Origin: UBA60 sp964587885 | Lineage (GTDB): Archaea; Thermoplasmatota; Poseidoniia; Poseidoniales; Poseidoniaceae | Reading direction: 5' to 3' | Length of the DNA stretch: 64,000 nt | NCBI GenBank assembly: GCA_964587885.1 | Contig: CAZPME010000009.1 | Span: forward strand, 1 to 64,000 | Shown here: positions 1 to 9,381 of the stretch, piece after piece | Layout of the letters: every line of letters begins with the position of its first letter | Numbering within the stretch: the stretch's first letter is position 1 | Position numbers and translations under genes: made by a program | The notes under the pieces: generated by a model | Database searches by the model: none | Seen by the model: only the letters and a program-made list of their open reading frames with translations | What the model was told of the DNA's origin: nothing

Positions 1-1005
1 CCAAAATGGGTACAACAAATATCCGGAGGGAAATTAGGCAGCGACTCGCGTATAGCAGGATTCATTGCAGCTACTGCATTTTTCATTCTATGCGGTTTTT
101 ATGGTTGGTCAGTCTTCAATCTACCCGCTCGATCACCTGTTGGAATGCCAAATGCGAGTTTGCTATTACCCAGCCTTGCTGGACTCTTTGGAATTGCTAA
201 TCTAATCGATATTTACACTACAACCAGTGAATTGCCACCGCAAAAGGATGATTGGGATTTGCCCGATGTTAAGCCTCTAGCAATGCCTTGTTTTCTATCA
301 TCAGTGGCCGGAGCATGGATGGCAGTGTTGCCCGGAATGACAGCATCTCAAGCAACAGTTTTGGTAATGGGTGGGCGCAATGTTGTGGCTAAAATGAAGG
401 GGGAAGAAGGATATGGAATGGACTTTGATAATAAGCGTCTCCCAGTTATTTCCCACGAAGAAATACTTGAGCGGGCGCGCCTTGAAGCCGCTGGAGAACT
501 TGTCGAAGATCCACATAAAGAGCAAGACTTGGAAGTCATCGCTATCCTTTCAGCCGTAAATACTGCTGTAACAGTAATGGTTCTTGGTTTCCTATACATT
601 ATCGGACGCTCACGCAGCGGCGCAACCCTGGCTCTGAAAATGATGTATCCAATCGATACATGGGCAGGACTGCACCCAACCACTGATTTCATTCGCTTAA
701 TGGCGGTGACAATTGCGGCCGGACTAATAGCAGTACCAATGATGTTCACAGTAGGGCGAGGAATCCTCAAACTGCACGAATTAATTCCTTTACAAACTAT
801 GGTACTTTCAGTCATCATTTTCGTCACCATATTGGTCTATCTTTCGACCGGCTGGATTGGAATTGGTGTATTAATTGTCGGAGTAGTTATGGGCTTAATG
901 CCGCCACGTATTGGCATACGACGTTCCCACGCCATGGGTATCATTTTGATGCCGATAATGATTTTGACTTTCAATAACAAATACGATGTATTCGGATTCA
1001 TTTGA
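1..1005 (+). CDS. TctA-like permease (COG1784 type), 5' partial
   Basis: The reading frame is open from base 1, so the gene begins upstream of the window; an internal ATG at 145 is not taken as the start. About 334 residues remain, with at least seven hydrophobic segments and a charged cytoplasmic loop around codons 110-175. The segment PGMTASQATVLV resembles the glycine-rich signature of the archaeal TctA-like permeases (COG1784/DUF112), relatives of the large membrane subunit of tripartite tricarboxylate transporters. The family is predicted to be integral membrane transporters; the substrate is unknown and no TctB or TctC partner is visible here. It ends nine bases before the large surface protein, so the two could share a transcript. 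The family call rests on the motif and topology and is moderately sure. Confidence 0.75.
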   Translation, partial: PKWVQQISGGKLGSDSRIAGFIAATAFFILCGFYGWSVFNLPARSPVGMPNASLLLPSLAGLFGIANLIDIYTTTSELPPQKDDWDLPDVKPLAMPCFLSSVAGAWMAVLPGMTASQATVLVMGGRNVVAKMKGEEGYGMDFDNKRLPVISHEEILERARLEAAGELVEDPHKEQDLEVIAILSAVNTAVTVMVLGFLYIIGRSRSGATLALKMMYPIDTWAGLHPTTDFIRLMAVTIAAGLIAVPMMFTVGRGILKLHELIPLQTMVLSVIIFVTILVYLSTGWIGIGVLIVGVVMGLMPPRIGIRRSHAMGIILMPIMILTFNNKYDVFGFI

Positions 1006-1014
1006 GGAATAATT

Positions 1015-4000
1015 ATGCAAATAAAGAAAATAAAAATGACCAGCCTAATGATACTATTGATGCTTGGGATGAGTACCTCGCCACTGGCCTCGACCTCAGC
1101 CGCAAGTAGTGCACGTTCAAATCCATGTTCCGGCACGATTTGCCTCAATGAAGTAATGCCGAATCCGAGTGGATACGATGATGCCGCTTGGCCTGGTGGC
1201 GAATGGGCTGAGATCAAAAATACTGGCCCAAGTGCAGTTAATGTCCTAAATTGGATGTTGCAAAATAGCAATGGAAAGACTCTAACTTTCGATGCAAATT
1301 CAATTGTCGGGTACAGTGCAGGAAATAGTAGCACTTGGACGATTCAACCTAATGATTGGATGGTAATTGCTCGTAATGCTAATACAAATTTCTGGATGAC
1401 AAATACGGCTGATGATTTGGAATTATATGATGCAAATGGCACCTTTATTGGCTCAGCTAGTTGGACTACTGCTGGCTCGGGAACTTCTTATGTAGAAGAC
1501 CCGACAAACTCCTATGCTGATTGGATTGCCGCCAATAGTTCAACTCCAGGTGCATCAAATAGCGGTGGAGCAACACCGCCTTCCTATGTTCAATCCGACC
1601 TCCAATTCAGTGAGATTTTTGCCAACCCTGTCTTCTCCAATGACAACAGTTCATGGCCCGGTGGCGAATGGTTTGAAATTTATAATAATGGTTCAACAGC
1701 ACTCAATTTGACCGGGTGGTCAGCCCAAGATGCTGCTGGTAACAATATCGTGTTTGACGAAGACCACGTAGTAGGTTGGAATAATGCAGATTCAAATTCC
1801 TGGATGATTGAACCTGACGGATATAGAGTCATAGCAATCAATTCTACCGGAGATTACGGAGTACTCAATAACAATCAAGAAACCTTGACATTACAATTGC
1901 CAAATGGCAGTTTGGCTGAAACAATATCTTGGAGCAGTGCCCTTTCTGGAACTAGCAAAGTAGCCTCATCATCTGGTACTTGGATTACCTCTCTTTTCCC
2001 AACACCTGAACAAGTTAACGTTGGTTGGATTCCCGATTCGGTTAACGGAACCTCAGATGTTTTCTTCAACGAAGTTAGGGCAAATTCAAGCGTCGATTAT
2101 TCCTCTTATCCCGATAGTGATTGGATTGAATTACACAATAACGGCAGTTCACCAATCGACCTTTCGGGCTGGAAATTTGTTAACTCAGTTGGAGTGTGGG
2201 CCGATATTGATGCCAATACCTTGGTTGCGAATGCATCTCAAGCGGGAACCTACATCATGGCCGGAGAATATCGCCTTATTCAGGTAGAAGTACTCGGCAG
2301 CCCACACTATCTACACGCACCATATGATAGTGTATCCTTAGTAAATGGTAACGATGAAATCGTCGATGCTATGCATTGGGTTTCGGATTATGGTTTGGAT
2401 GCTACAATGATTCGCGGATCTACTATTGCCGACCCTTGGCAAGCATCTAGTTACCCAACACCTGAACAACCAAATCCCGGTTCAGTGGTCAATGAAGATG
2501 CTGAAGTATTCATTTCCGAGGTACTATCAGATGCAGTTGGAAATGATACTTCAACTTGGCCAAGTGGCGAATGGATAGAGTTAGTGAACACGGGAAATAC
2601 CAGTGTTGACCTTTATGGCTGGACATTAGTCGCCGGAGGAAATAAGCAAATGGAGATAACTGCTGAACGGATTATTGGCCAATCCAACACCTCTATTGCT
2701 GCCGGTGATTATGTTGTCGTGGCAATAAATGGCAGTAGTAGTTTTTACCTTCGTAATTCAAATGGTGATTCACTAGCCCTTCAAGATGACACCAATAACG
2801 TGGTTCACTCCATAATATGGAATACCGATTCTGTTGAAGGTGAAAGTTTCGTCGCAGTACCTGGCAATCCTGAAATGAATTGGGTACAGGCGATTTGGCC
2901 AACTCCGGGAGAGGCCAACCCATTCTTTGGCCCATATACTGGAGTGACCACAGTTGAGATAACCGAAATTTTGCCTCATTGCTATGATGATAGTCAAACA
3001 CCTGCAGATGATTGGATTGAATTACATAATTATGGCACCACTGACGTCAACCTGTCGCGCTGGGTTCTAGCCGCGAGCGAAGGTGCAGATGTTATGGTTC
3101 GCCACGATAATATTTGGAACCGAAGCTCATCTTCACCAACAGTCACAATTCTGGAACCAGATGATTACATAGTCATTCTGGCCCCGAATTATTTCGTCAA
3201 AGGTTACGGTGACACACTTGCCCTAAGTGACCCTGATGGCAACCCAATTCACGCAGTATCATGGACAATCACCACCGATTGTGCATCTCTTGGGGCCGAC
3301 ATCAATACTTCTTCAGATTTGAGTAAAACCCTGTGGCCAACACCAGCTGAAATAAACCCAAATCCCGATGATTTTAATTTGGATGCCAATGTTCAATTCA
3401 CCCGCTTAATGCCTTACCAGACAGATTACAATAATCGCAATAACGAATTCTTTGAACTGACCAATTTCGCCACCAGTCCAGTTGATTTATCCGGCTGGAA
3501 AATGACTCGTGTGTCATCAGGTGGTACGACATATAATGCAACTTTCACAAATCTTGTCCTTAGTGCCGGCGAATCGGTGGCAATTTCCCCAGATGCTCAA
3601 CATCTTGGTTCCGATAGTGGATTTAATGCAACCGCTGCACTCGACGTAATGAGTGCAGCATTGTACTTGAGCGATGATGGAGGTAGCCTACAATTGTATA
3701 ATCCTGCAGATGACATTGCAGATGCTGTGGCATGGAAAGATGCACTATTGCCGATAGAGGGATGGAATGGACCTGCAATAACAAATCCGAATGTCTCATC
3801 GACTGGATTGATTTACCTACGCGGTGATGGCTGTGGGGATTCTACCGATAGCAATTCTAGTGCCGATTGGGAAATCAAATGGTCGCGCTTAGGTGCTAGT
3901 CACCAATGCTTAGGTAACACTTTCTCAACAACGGGGACACTTACCCCTACCATCAGCCCAACTGGCGCACTCGGTGAATTACTTGAATTCATAAATTCAG

Positions 4001-5988
4001 CAAATGTCAGTTTGAATGTGCACGTCTATCAATTGTATAGTGCTGAATTAGTTCACGCGTTGAAGTCAGCAGCCCAACGCGGTGTAATGGTCACAGTTGT
4101 GTTGAATCAGCCGGAATACAATTATTGGAGCGGATATGAAACCGACCGTCAGTATGGAATGGCTAGTGAATTAGATGGCGTTGGTGCCAATGTAATGTTC
4201 GTTGGAGAATCAACCGATAATGATGCACCATCAAGCCCATATCTCTACATCCACTCAAAAATTGCCGTCAAAGATGGAGATTCAGTTTGGATCGGTTCTG
4301 GAAACTGGAAGTCATCCTCTCACCCGACATCTGAATACAGTGGTAATCGAGAGTGGGGGGTCATCATTGACAATAGTGAAATTGCGAGTATGTTCTTGCA
4401 ACGATTGTCTTGGGATGAGGATCCTGACCACTTGCACGTCATCCCGTATACATCGAGCATGAAACCTAGTTCTTGGGTAATGCCTACACCTGTCACCGAC
4501 CCCCAACCTTACGGCGTTTACACCCCTATTAGTGGGGCTTTTAGTGGCCGGATACTCACTTGCCCAGACGATTGTATGGAAGGTTTAGTTGCAGGCATTG
4601 AGGCTGCCGATGATTCGATTTATCTTTCTCTGGCGAGTTTTGATATGGATTGGTATTGGGGATGGGGTGAAAACCCGGTTCTTGCTGCACTAGAAGCCAA
4701 AGCTGCTGCAGGAGTCAAGATACACATGATTATTGATGACACCTACTCAAATGAGGAAACAAATGAGGCAATCGATATGTTCAACCATCAATGGAACCAC
4801 AGTAATGGATGGGATACGGCAGCGGTAATAATGAGCACTGATAGCGAAATCAGCTCGCTCCACAACAAAGGGATGATTGTCGATGATGAAATAGTTCTCA
4901 TCTCTTCAATAAACTGGAATGCTAACTCCATATTGCGCAACCGAGAAATGGGAATCATGATTGAAAATCCTGACCTCGCTGCTGTGTACAAATCCTCTTG
5001 GCAAGAGGATTGGAATCGGTTGGACGAAAGCACCGATAGCGATGGTGATACTTTGCCAGATAGTTGGGAAGTCGCCAAAGGCCTAAACCGCACCAATGCC
5101 CTGATTTCGGGAATGACAATCGGTGAAGAAGGCATTGATAGTGATGGTGATGGACTAATTAATAGCCTTGAATACATCTATGGTTCTGAGCCATTGGATA
5201 ATGATTCTGATGGTGATTGTATTGATGATGGGAAAGAGGCAGCGTGGGCAATGAGCCTTGAAAATCTTTCTAACGACGCGAAAATTTCTTTCGCCAAATT
5301 GGCGGTATTAAGTACCGATGCCGATGCAAACGGAGTGAATGATGGCATCCAATTTGAATGTGGCATCAATTTCACCGGCTCGACTTCAACTAACCCTGAG
5401 GATAGTGATGGAGATGGAGTTGTTGACTCGGAAGATCAGTGCATTGGAACCCCTGCAGGGACCACGGTAAATATCCAAGGTTGTCCACTTACAGTTATCG
5501 TTGATTCCGATAGTGATGGAATACCAGATTCTGTAGATGAATGCCCCAATACATTGACTGGGAACAATGTTTCATCCAAAGGTTGCTCAGATCAACAATT
5601 GAGCGATAATCTCTCCAGTGGAGATGATGACGAAGAAGAGAATAAATCTAGCTTTTTCATGTACATTATCATCATTGCTGGAATTTTTCTTATCGGATCG
5701 CTAATTGGCATCGTACGTAGTCGTAACGAATATGGCCGTTTTGAAGAAGGAGATGATTCCGGAAAAGACTTGACTGATGTCCAAACCGACTGGTCTGCCG
5801 CAACTCTTGACGCTTCGGCAGCACCGGTACTGGATGGTTCAACCCAAGCAGCCACTACAGCACCAGCAACGAATCTAGCGAGTGATGTTGACATGTTTCC
5901 TGGTTGGACTCAAGAAGTAATTCAAACCTATCTCGACCAAGGTTGGTCGCTTGAGCAACTCAAGGATTGGTATGACCAACATTCATGA
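1015..5988 (+). CDS. Giant surface protein: lamin-tail-like repeats, phospholipase D domain, TSP3 repeats, membrane anchor
   Basis: A 1657-residue exported protein. An N-terminal signal peptide (residues 1-30) is followed by six lamin-tail-like units beginning near residues 43, 198, 350, 500, 648 and 795, each opening with a pattern like 'EVxxNP...W/YPxGEWxEIxNxG'. Residues about 977-1332 form a phospholipase D superfamily domain with two complete HKD motifs: HSK with GSGNW (H1080, K1082) and HNK with SSINW (H1283, K1285). Calcium-type thrombospondin-3 repeats (DSDGDG) fill 1340-1530, then one membrane helix at about 1546-1568 and a cytoplasmic tail of about 90 residues ending in a Trp-rich segment (GWTQEV...GWSLEQ). 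The intact HKD pair predicts a phosphodiesterase acting outside the cell on phospholipid or nucleic acid; which of these cannot be told. A GAGGAAT ribosome binding site precedes the ATG. Confidence 0.92.
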   Translation: MQIKKIKMTSLMILLMLGMSTSPLASTSAASSARSNPCSGTICLNEVMPNPSGYDDAAWPGGEWAEIKNTGPSAVNVLNWMLQNSNGKTLTFDANSIVGYSAGNSSTWTIQPNDWMVIARNANTNFWMTNTADDLELYDANGTFIGSASWTTAGSGTSYVEDPTNSYADWIAANSSTPGASNSGGATPPSYVQSDLQFSEIFANPVFSNDNSSWPGGEWFEIYNNGSTALNLTGWSAQDAAGNNIVFDEDHVVGWNNADSNSWMIEPDGYRVIAINSTGDYGVLNNNQETLTLQLPNGSLAETISWSSALSGTSKVASSSGTWITSLFPTPEQVNVGWIPDSVNGTSDVFFNEVRANSSVDYSSYPDSDWIELHNNGSSPIDLSGWKFVNSVGVWADIDANTLVANASQAGTYIMAGEYRLIQVEVLGSPHYLHAPYDSVSLVNGNDEIVDAMHWVSDYGLDATMIRGSTIADPWQASSYPTPEQPNPGSVVNEDAEVFISEVLSDAVGNDTSTWPSGEWIELVNTGNTSVDLYGWTLVAGGNKQMEITAERIIGQSNTSIAAGDYVVVAINGSSSFYLRNSNGDSLALQDDTNNVVHSIIWNTDSVEGESFVAVPGNPEMNWVQAIWPTPGEANPFFGPYTGVTTVEITEILPHCYDDSQTPADDWIELHNYGTTDVNLSRWVLAASEGADVMVRHDNIWNRSSSSPTVTILEPDDYIVILAPNYFVKGYGDTLALSDPDGNPIHAVSWTITTDCASLGADINTSSDLSKTLWPTPAEINPNPDDFNLDANVQFTRLMPYQTDYNNRNNEFFELTNFATSPVDLSGWKMTRVSSGGTTYNATFTNLVLSAGESVAISPDAQHLGSDSGFNATAALDVMSAALYLSDDGGSLQLYNPADDIADAVAWKDALLPIEGWNGPAITNPNVSSTGLIYLRGDGCGDSTDSNSSADWEIKWSRLGASHQCLGNTFSTTGTLTPTISPTGALGELLEFINSANVSLNVHVYQLYSAELVHALKSAAQRGVMVTVVLNQPEYNYWSGYETDRQYGMASELDGVGANVMFVGESTDNDAPSSPYLYIHSKIAVKDGDSVWIGSGNWKSSSHPTSEYSGNREWGVIIDNSEIASMFLQRLSWDEDPDHLHVIPYTSSMKPSSWVMPTPVTDPQPYGVYTPISGAFSGRILTCPDDCMEGLVAGIEAADDSIYLSLASFDMDWYWGWGENPVLAALEAKAAAGVKIHMIIDDTYSNEETNEAIDMFNHQWNHSNGWDTAAVIMSTDSEISSLHNKGMIVDDEIVLISSINWNANSILRNREMGIMIENPDLAAVYKSSWQEDWNRLDESTDSDGDTLPDSWEVAKGLNRTNALISGMTIGEEGIDSDGDGLINSLEYIYGSEPLDNDSDGDCIDDGKEAAWAMSLENLSNDAKISFAKLAVLSTDADANGVNDGIQFECGINFTGSTSTNPEDSDGDGVVDSEDQCIGTPAGTTVNIQGCPLTVIVDSDSDGIPDSVDECPNTLTGNNVSSKGCSDQQLSDNLSSGDDDEEENKSSFFMYIIIIAGIFLIGSLIGIVRSRNEYGRFEEGDDSGKDLTDVQTDWSAATLDASAAPVLDGSTQAATTAPATNLASDVDMFPGWTQEVIQTYLDQGWSLEQLKDWYDQHS

Positions 5989-6044
5989 TATTTCTTTATC
6001 AACATTTATGGGGAGGCACATCCCCCTAGTGCTGAGGAATAACC

Positions 6045-6839
6045 ATGATGCGCTCAAGTAACCCCTTTCTCAGCAACAAATCATTCAACGTCACACATAG
6101 CGGCGGGCACGAATCAATGTCACTAGAGGGAGTGGCCAATAAAACTGGAATGCTACTAATGGTGGTGCTATTTTTTGCTGCTATGACATGGATGATTACT
6201 TGGGGTGAGATACAAGCCATTCAAGAAGCGGCAGATGCAGGACTGCAACCTACCGCAGGTGGATGGACCATGGCTTTTCTCGCCATCGGTTTTATTGCCT
6301 CATTCATAGTAGCGATGATTATTTGGTTTACTAGGCCTGAAAACCCGCAGGTATTGATGTTCACATATGCCGGCTTTGAGGGTATTCTACTCGGTTCGTT
6401 TTCTGCAATTGCTGAAGTGATGGTGCCCGGCATTGCCATTCAAGCAGTGGGACTAACATTTGGTATCTTTTTGACTATGCTATTCATTTATCGGCTGGGA
6501 TTAATTAATCCAAGCAAGAATTTCTACATCGCCATATCTTCAGCTATGGGTGCAATATTCTTGATTTACTTCGCCTCGATTATTTTGTGGATAATACCCG
6601 GCGCCCCCCAAGTTCCATTCATCCATGGAAGTGGCTACATCGGTATTGGATTCTCATTATTGGTTATCGCCATTGCGGCCCTTTCATTTGTAATGGATTT
6701 TGACTATATCGAAAAAGGAGTGGAACAGCGCGCCCCTAAGAAAATGGAGTGGTGGGGTGCCTTCGGACTATTGGTCACCTTAGTTTGGCTATACATAGAA
6801 ATTGTGCGCCTACTCCTAAAATTAGCTGCACGAGATTGA
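6045..6839 (+). CDS. YccA/Bax inhibitor-1 family membrane protein
   Basis: A 264-residue polytopic membrane protein with about seven helices. The N-terminal stretch with NPFLSNKSF, the pattern FTYAGFEGILLGSFS in the middle and FVMDFDYIEKGVE near the C-terminus are typical of the Bax inhibitor-1/YccA family (BaxI_1 type), including the conserved acidic residues of the last loop. Bacterial members form pH-sensitive calcium leak channels or interact with membrane proteases; the role in archaea is not established. It follows the surface protein by 56 bases and has its own GAGGAA ribosome binding site. Two adjacent ATG codons (6045, 6048) are both possible starts. The family call is firm and the function is open. 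Confidence 0.88.
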   Translation: MMRSSNPFLSNKSFNVTHSGGHESMSLEGVANKTGMLLMVVLFFAAMTWMITWGEIQAIQEAADAGLQPTAGGWTMAFLAIGFIASFIVAMIIWFTRPENPQVLMFTYAGFEGILLGSFSAIAEVMVPGIAIQAVGLTFGIFLTMLFIYRLGLINPSKNFYIAISSAMGAIFLIYFASIILWIIPGAPQVPFIHGSGYIGIGFSLLVIAIAALSFVMDFDYIEKGVEQRAPKKMEWWGAFGLLVTLVWLYIEIVRLLLKLAARD

Positions 6840-6892
6840 AAATGTTGACAGAAAAATCTATCGTCTAGTAATATTTCACAGTAGTGATTAAG

Positions 6893-7846
6893 ATGACGAA
6901 AAGGACGATTCCCGAACTGGATTTTCAATTGTGGCTTGACTCTGACAGACGTAACGAGTTCGTCACTCAAATGGGTGCAGCCTTGCGAGACATTGGATTT
7001 TTCGCATTATTTAACCATGGCATTCCTCTTGAACTAATTGAATCTTCATATGCAATCTCTAAGCGATTCTTTGCACTGGATGAGGCCGACAAAATGCGTT
7101 ACGAAAAAATCGATATTCAGCGCCAACGTGGATTCATCCCCTTCGGGGTTGAGCATGCTAAAAATAATCCCTCACCTGATTTGAAGGAGTTTTGGCAAAC
7201 TGGACGGACTTTGCCAACTGGCCATCCAAAGGAAGGCGTATTCATCGCCAATATATGGCCTGATACGGACCTGCCTGATTTCAAAGCCATCATTGATGAG
7301 TTATACCGTGAGATGGAATCCTTGTCGCGAGAATTACTCGCTGCCGCATCCCTTGATTTGGGCAAACCCGAGAACTGGTTGCCAGAAATGGCTGTTGATG
7401 GAAATACAATTCTTAGGATTTTGCACTATCCTCCTATTTCCCCGACCACCCCTGAGGGGGCAGTACGAAGTGCTGAACACGAGGATATCAATTTCATCAC
7501 TTTACTAGTTGGTTCAACCGCCGATGGCTTGGAGGTAATGGACCACGATGGAACTTGGATCAAGGTGGGCGGAAATCACGAACACATTATCGTTGATTCT
7601 GGAGATATGATTCAAAACTTGTCCAATGGATTGTATAAATCAACCACACACCGTGTTGTCAATCCGAAAGATTGTACTAGCGACCGATATTCAATGCCGA
7701 TGTTTGTTCATCCACACAATGATGTCGACCTCTCACCGCTGCCGGAATTTATTGAGCAAACCGGTGGCACAGCAAAATACCAAAATATCACCGCTGGCGA
7801 TTATCTTCAACAAAGACTTGAAGAAATTGGCTTAACCAGCAAGTGA
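6893..7846 (+). CDS. 2-oxoglutarate/Fe(II)-dependent oxygenase, isopenicillin N synthase-like
   Basis: The protein has the non-haem DIOX_N domain (residues about 5-115) and the 2OG-FeII_Oxy jelly roll. The iron-binding triad is visible as H196-x-D198 (AEHEDINF) and H253 (TTHRVV), and R265 in DRYSMP is the expected 2-oxoglutarate anchor. The family oxidises small molecules with O2, consistent with an aerobic cell; the substrate cannot be deduced. ATG at 6893 is chosen; a GTG at 6884 in the same frame would add three residues. An AT-rich TATA-like stretch lies near 6867-6876. The stop is followed after one base by the GTG of thymidine phosphorylase, so the pair is probably co-transcribed. Confidence 0.88.
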   Translation: MTKRTIPELDFQLWLDSDRRNEFVTQMGAALRDIGFFALFNHGIPLELIESSYAISKRFFALDEADKMRYEKIDIQRQRGFIPFGVEHAKNNPSPDLKEFWQTGRTLPTGHPKEGVFIANIWPDTDLPDFKAIIDELYREMESLSRELLAAASLDLGKPENWLPEMAVDGNTILRILHYPPISPTTPEGAVRSAEHEDINFITLLVGSTADGLEVMDHDGTWIKVGGNHEHIIVDSGDMIQNLSNGLYKSTTHRVVNPKDCTSDRYSMPMFVHPHNDVDLSPLPEFIEQTGGTAKYQNITAGDYLQQRLEEIGLTSK

Positions 7847-7847
7847 T

Positions 7848-9182
7848 GTGCAAATTTCCGATATTAGCGAAATGTGTGACCTGATTCGTGCGGGGAAGGT
7901 GGTTTCTTCATCGGCAATTATCGGTTTCGTCGACCTCGTGGCCGCACGCAATCTACCCATTGAATTAGTAGAAGAATGGTTGCGAGCGGTCTATGCTTGC
8001 GGACTTGACGAGACTGCCAAAGTAGTTTTGACCGAGGCAATGATGAACACAGGTGTAATATTAAAGTGGGATGCTGAAGATTTTTCACCCCACTTAGTAG
8101 TCGACAAGCATAGTACTGGGGGAGTGGGCGACAAAATGTCACTTATGCTCGCTCCTGCCCTTGCCGCGTGCGGGTTGTACGTACCTATGCTAGCGGGGAG
8201 AGGCCTCGGGCATACCGGTGGGACAATCGATAAACTAGAATCCATTGAGGGTTTTTCGACTGATATTGAACCCAATCGAATGCAAGAAATTGTCCGAGAA
8301 ATTGGGTGTTGCATCGCTGCCCAGAATGAGAGTATTGCTCCAGCAGATGGATTGCTCTATGCGGTACGAGATGTTACTGGAACCGTCGCTTCTATCCCAC
8401 TAATCACCGCTTCAATTATCTCCAAAAAGGTCGCCGAAGGGATTTCTTCTCTAGTTCTTGATGTGAAAACCGGTGAAGCAGCATTTATGCAGGATGAAGA
8501 AGATGCTAGAGACTTAGCAAAATCTATGGTTGCAGTAGCAAAGGGATTGGGGGTTAAGACTGTCGCCCAGGTTACTCGAATGGATAATCCAATTGGCCGT
8601 ATGGCTGGTAACTCTCTCGAGGTAATCGAGAGTATTGAAGTTCTCCAAGGTGGCGGGCCAAAGGACACCGTTGATTTGGTCACCCTCCAAGGTGCACAAT
8701 TACTGCTAATGGCAGGTCAAGTGAATAACATTAAAGAAGGCTCAATGATGATTACTAAATCCCTCCAAGATGGCTCGGCACTGGCTAAATTCAAAGCCAT
8801 GTGTATAGCCCAAGGCGTAGCTAAGAATCTTGCTGACGAATTATGTATTAACCCTCGCCGCAATCTCCCTATCTCTGACTATTGCACTGATTTCCTTGCT
8901 GAAAGTAGTGGGTTTGTAGAATCTATTTCGGCGCTAAACTGTGCTCATGTTGTCGGCGATTTGGGTGCAGGACGCAAAGTATTCGGAGAGAGTATAGACC
9001 ACGCGGTCGGGCTAGAATTTCACGTAGATATCGGTCAAGAAATTAGTGTTGGCAATAAGTGGTTAACGGTCCATCACAATACTCCCCTAACTACAAAATT
9101 ATCAGTTCGATTAGACTCCGCAATATCAATTTCTTCTTCTCCAGTGACTACCCTTGCTCGATTACTTACGGTAATTGAATAG
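7848..9182 (+). CDS. deoA: Thymidine/pyrimidine-nucleoside phosphorylase
   Basis: A 444-residue enzyme of nucleoside phosphorylase family II. The signature KHSTGGVGDK (residues 87-96) binds phosphate and nucleoside, followed by GRGLGHTGGTIDKLE and the C-terminal barrel-sandwich domain. It cleaves thymidine or other pyrimidine nucleosides to base and (deoxy)ribose 1-phosphate in the cytoplasm. At 444 residues it matches bacterial-type enzymes rather than the longer archaeal AMP phosphorylase (about 500 residues), so a salvage role is favoured over the archaeal AMP pathway. The start is GTG, one base after the oxygenase stop; the ATG at 7846 is out of frame. Confidence 0.92.
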   Translation: MQISDISEMCDLIRAGKVVSSSAIIGFVDLVAARNLPIELVEEWLRAVYACGLDETAKVVLTEAMMNTGVILKWDAEDFSPHLVVDKHSTGGVGDKMSLMLAPALAACGLYVPMLAGRGLGHTGGTIDKLESIEGFSTDIEPNRMQEIVREIGCCIAAQNESIAPADGLLYAVRDVTGTVASIPLITASIISKKVAEGISSLVLDVKTGEAAFMQDEEDARDLAKSMVAVAKGLGVKTVAQVTRMDNPIGRMAGNSLEVIESIEVLQGGGPKDTVDLVTLQGAQLLLMAGQVNNIKEGSMMITKSLQDGSALAKFKAMCIAQGVAKNLADELCINPRRNLPISDYCTDFLAESSGFVESISALNCAHVVGDLGAGRKVFGESIDHAVGLEFHVDIGQEISVGNKWLTVHHNTPLTTKLSVRLDSAISISSSPVTTLARLLTVIE

Positions 9183-9203
9183 ACCAATTGCAAGCGATGC
9201 GGT

Positions 9204-9211
9204 CATAAATG
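9204..9211 (+). promoter_or_regulatory. Candidate TATA element for tRNA-Asn
   Basis: CATAAATG lies 24-31 bases upstream of the first tRNA base, the distance expected for an archaeal TATA box if transcription starts a few bases before the mature 5' end. This is inference from position and composition only. Confidence 0.35.
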
Positions 9212-9234
9212 AAATGATAGTCGCCGGCCTTACT

Positions 9235-9307
9235 GCCGCTTTAGCTTAGCTGGTGGAGCGTGGGACTGTTAATCCCAAGGTCGCCGGTTCGAACCCGGCA
9301 AGCGGCG
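9235..9307 (+). tRNA. tRNA-Asn (GTT)
   Basis: A complete cloverleaf folds: a 7-bp acceptor stem (9235-9241 with 9300-9306), D arm from 9244, anticodon stem 9261-9265/9273-9277 with loop CTGTTAA giving anticodon GTT at 9268-9270, variable loop 9278-9282, T stem 9283-9287/9295-9299 with loop TTCGAAC, and discriminator G at 9307. The 3' CCA is not encoded and must be added by CCA transferase. There is no intron. It sits between two converging protein genes. Confidence 0.97.
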
Positions 9308-9349
9308 CTCTTTCACAACCTATTTCAGTCGCAAACGTATATCGTAGAT

Positions 9350-9381
9350 GATGAATGATCTCAATGATGAATGAACTCAAT
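9350..9381. repeat. Tandem 16-bp duplication over the subtilase stop codon
   Basis: Two adjacent 16-base copies of GATGAATGAnCTCAAT occupy 9350-9365 and 9366-9381 with one mismatch. The second copy covers the stop codon of the minus-strand subtilase. It looks like a recent slippage duplication at the gene end. Confidence 0.75.

Noticed and set aside
348..830. Long minus-strand frame in the TctA-like gene
   Set aside because: It lies wholly inside the permease gene, whose protein has clear family motifs; it reads as a shadow frame.
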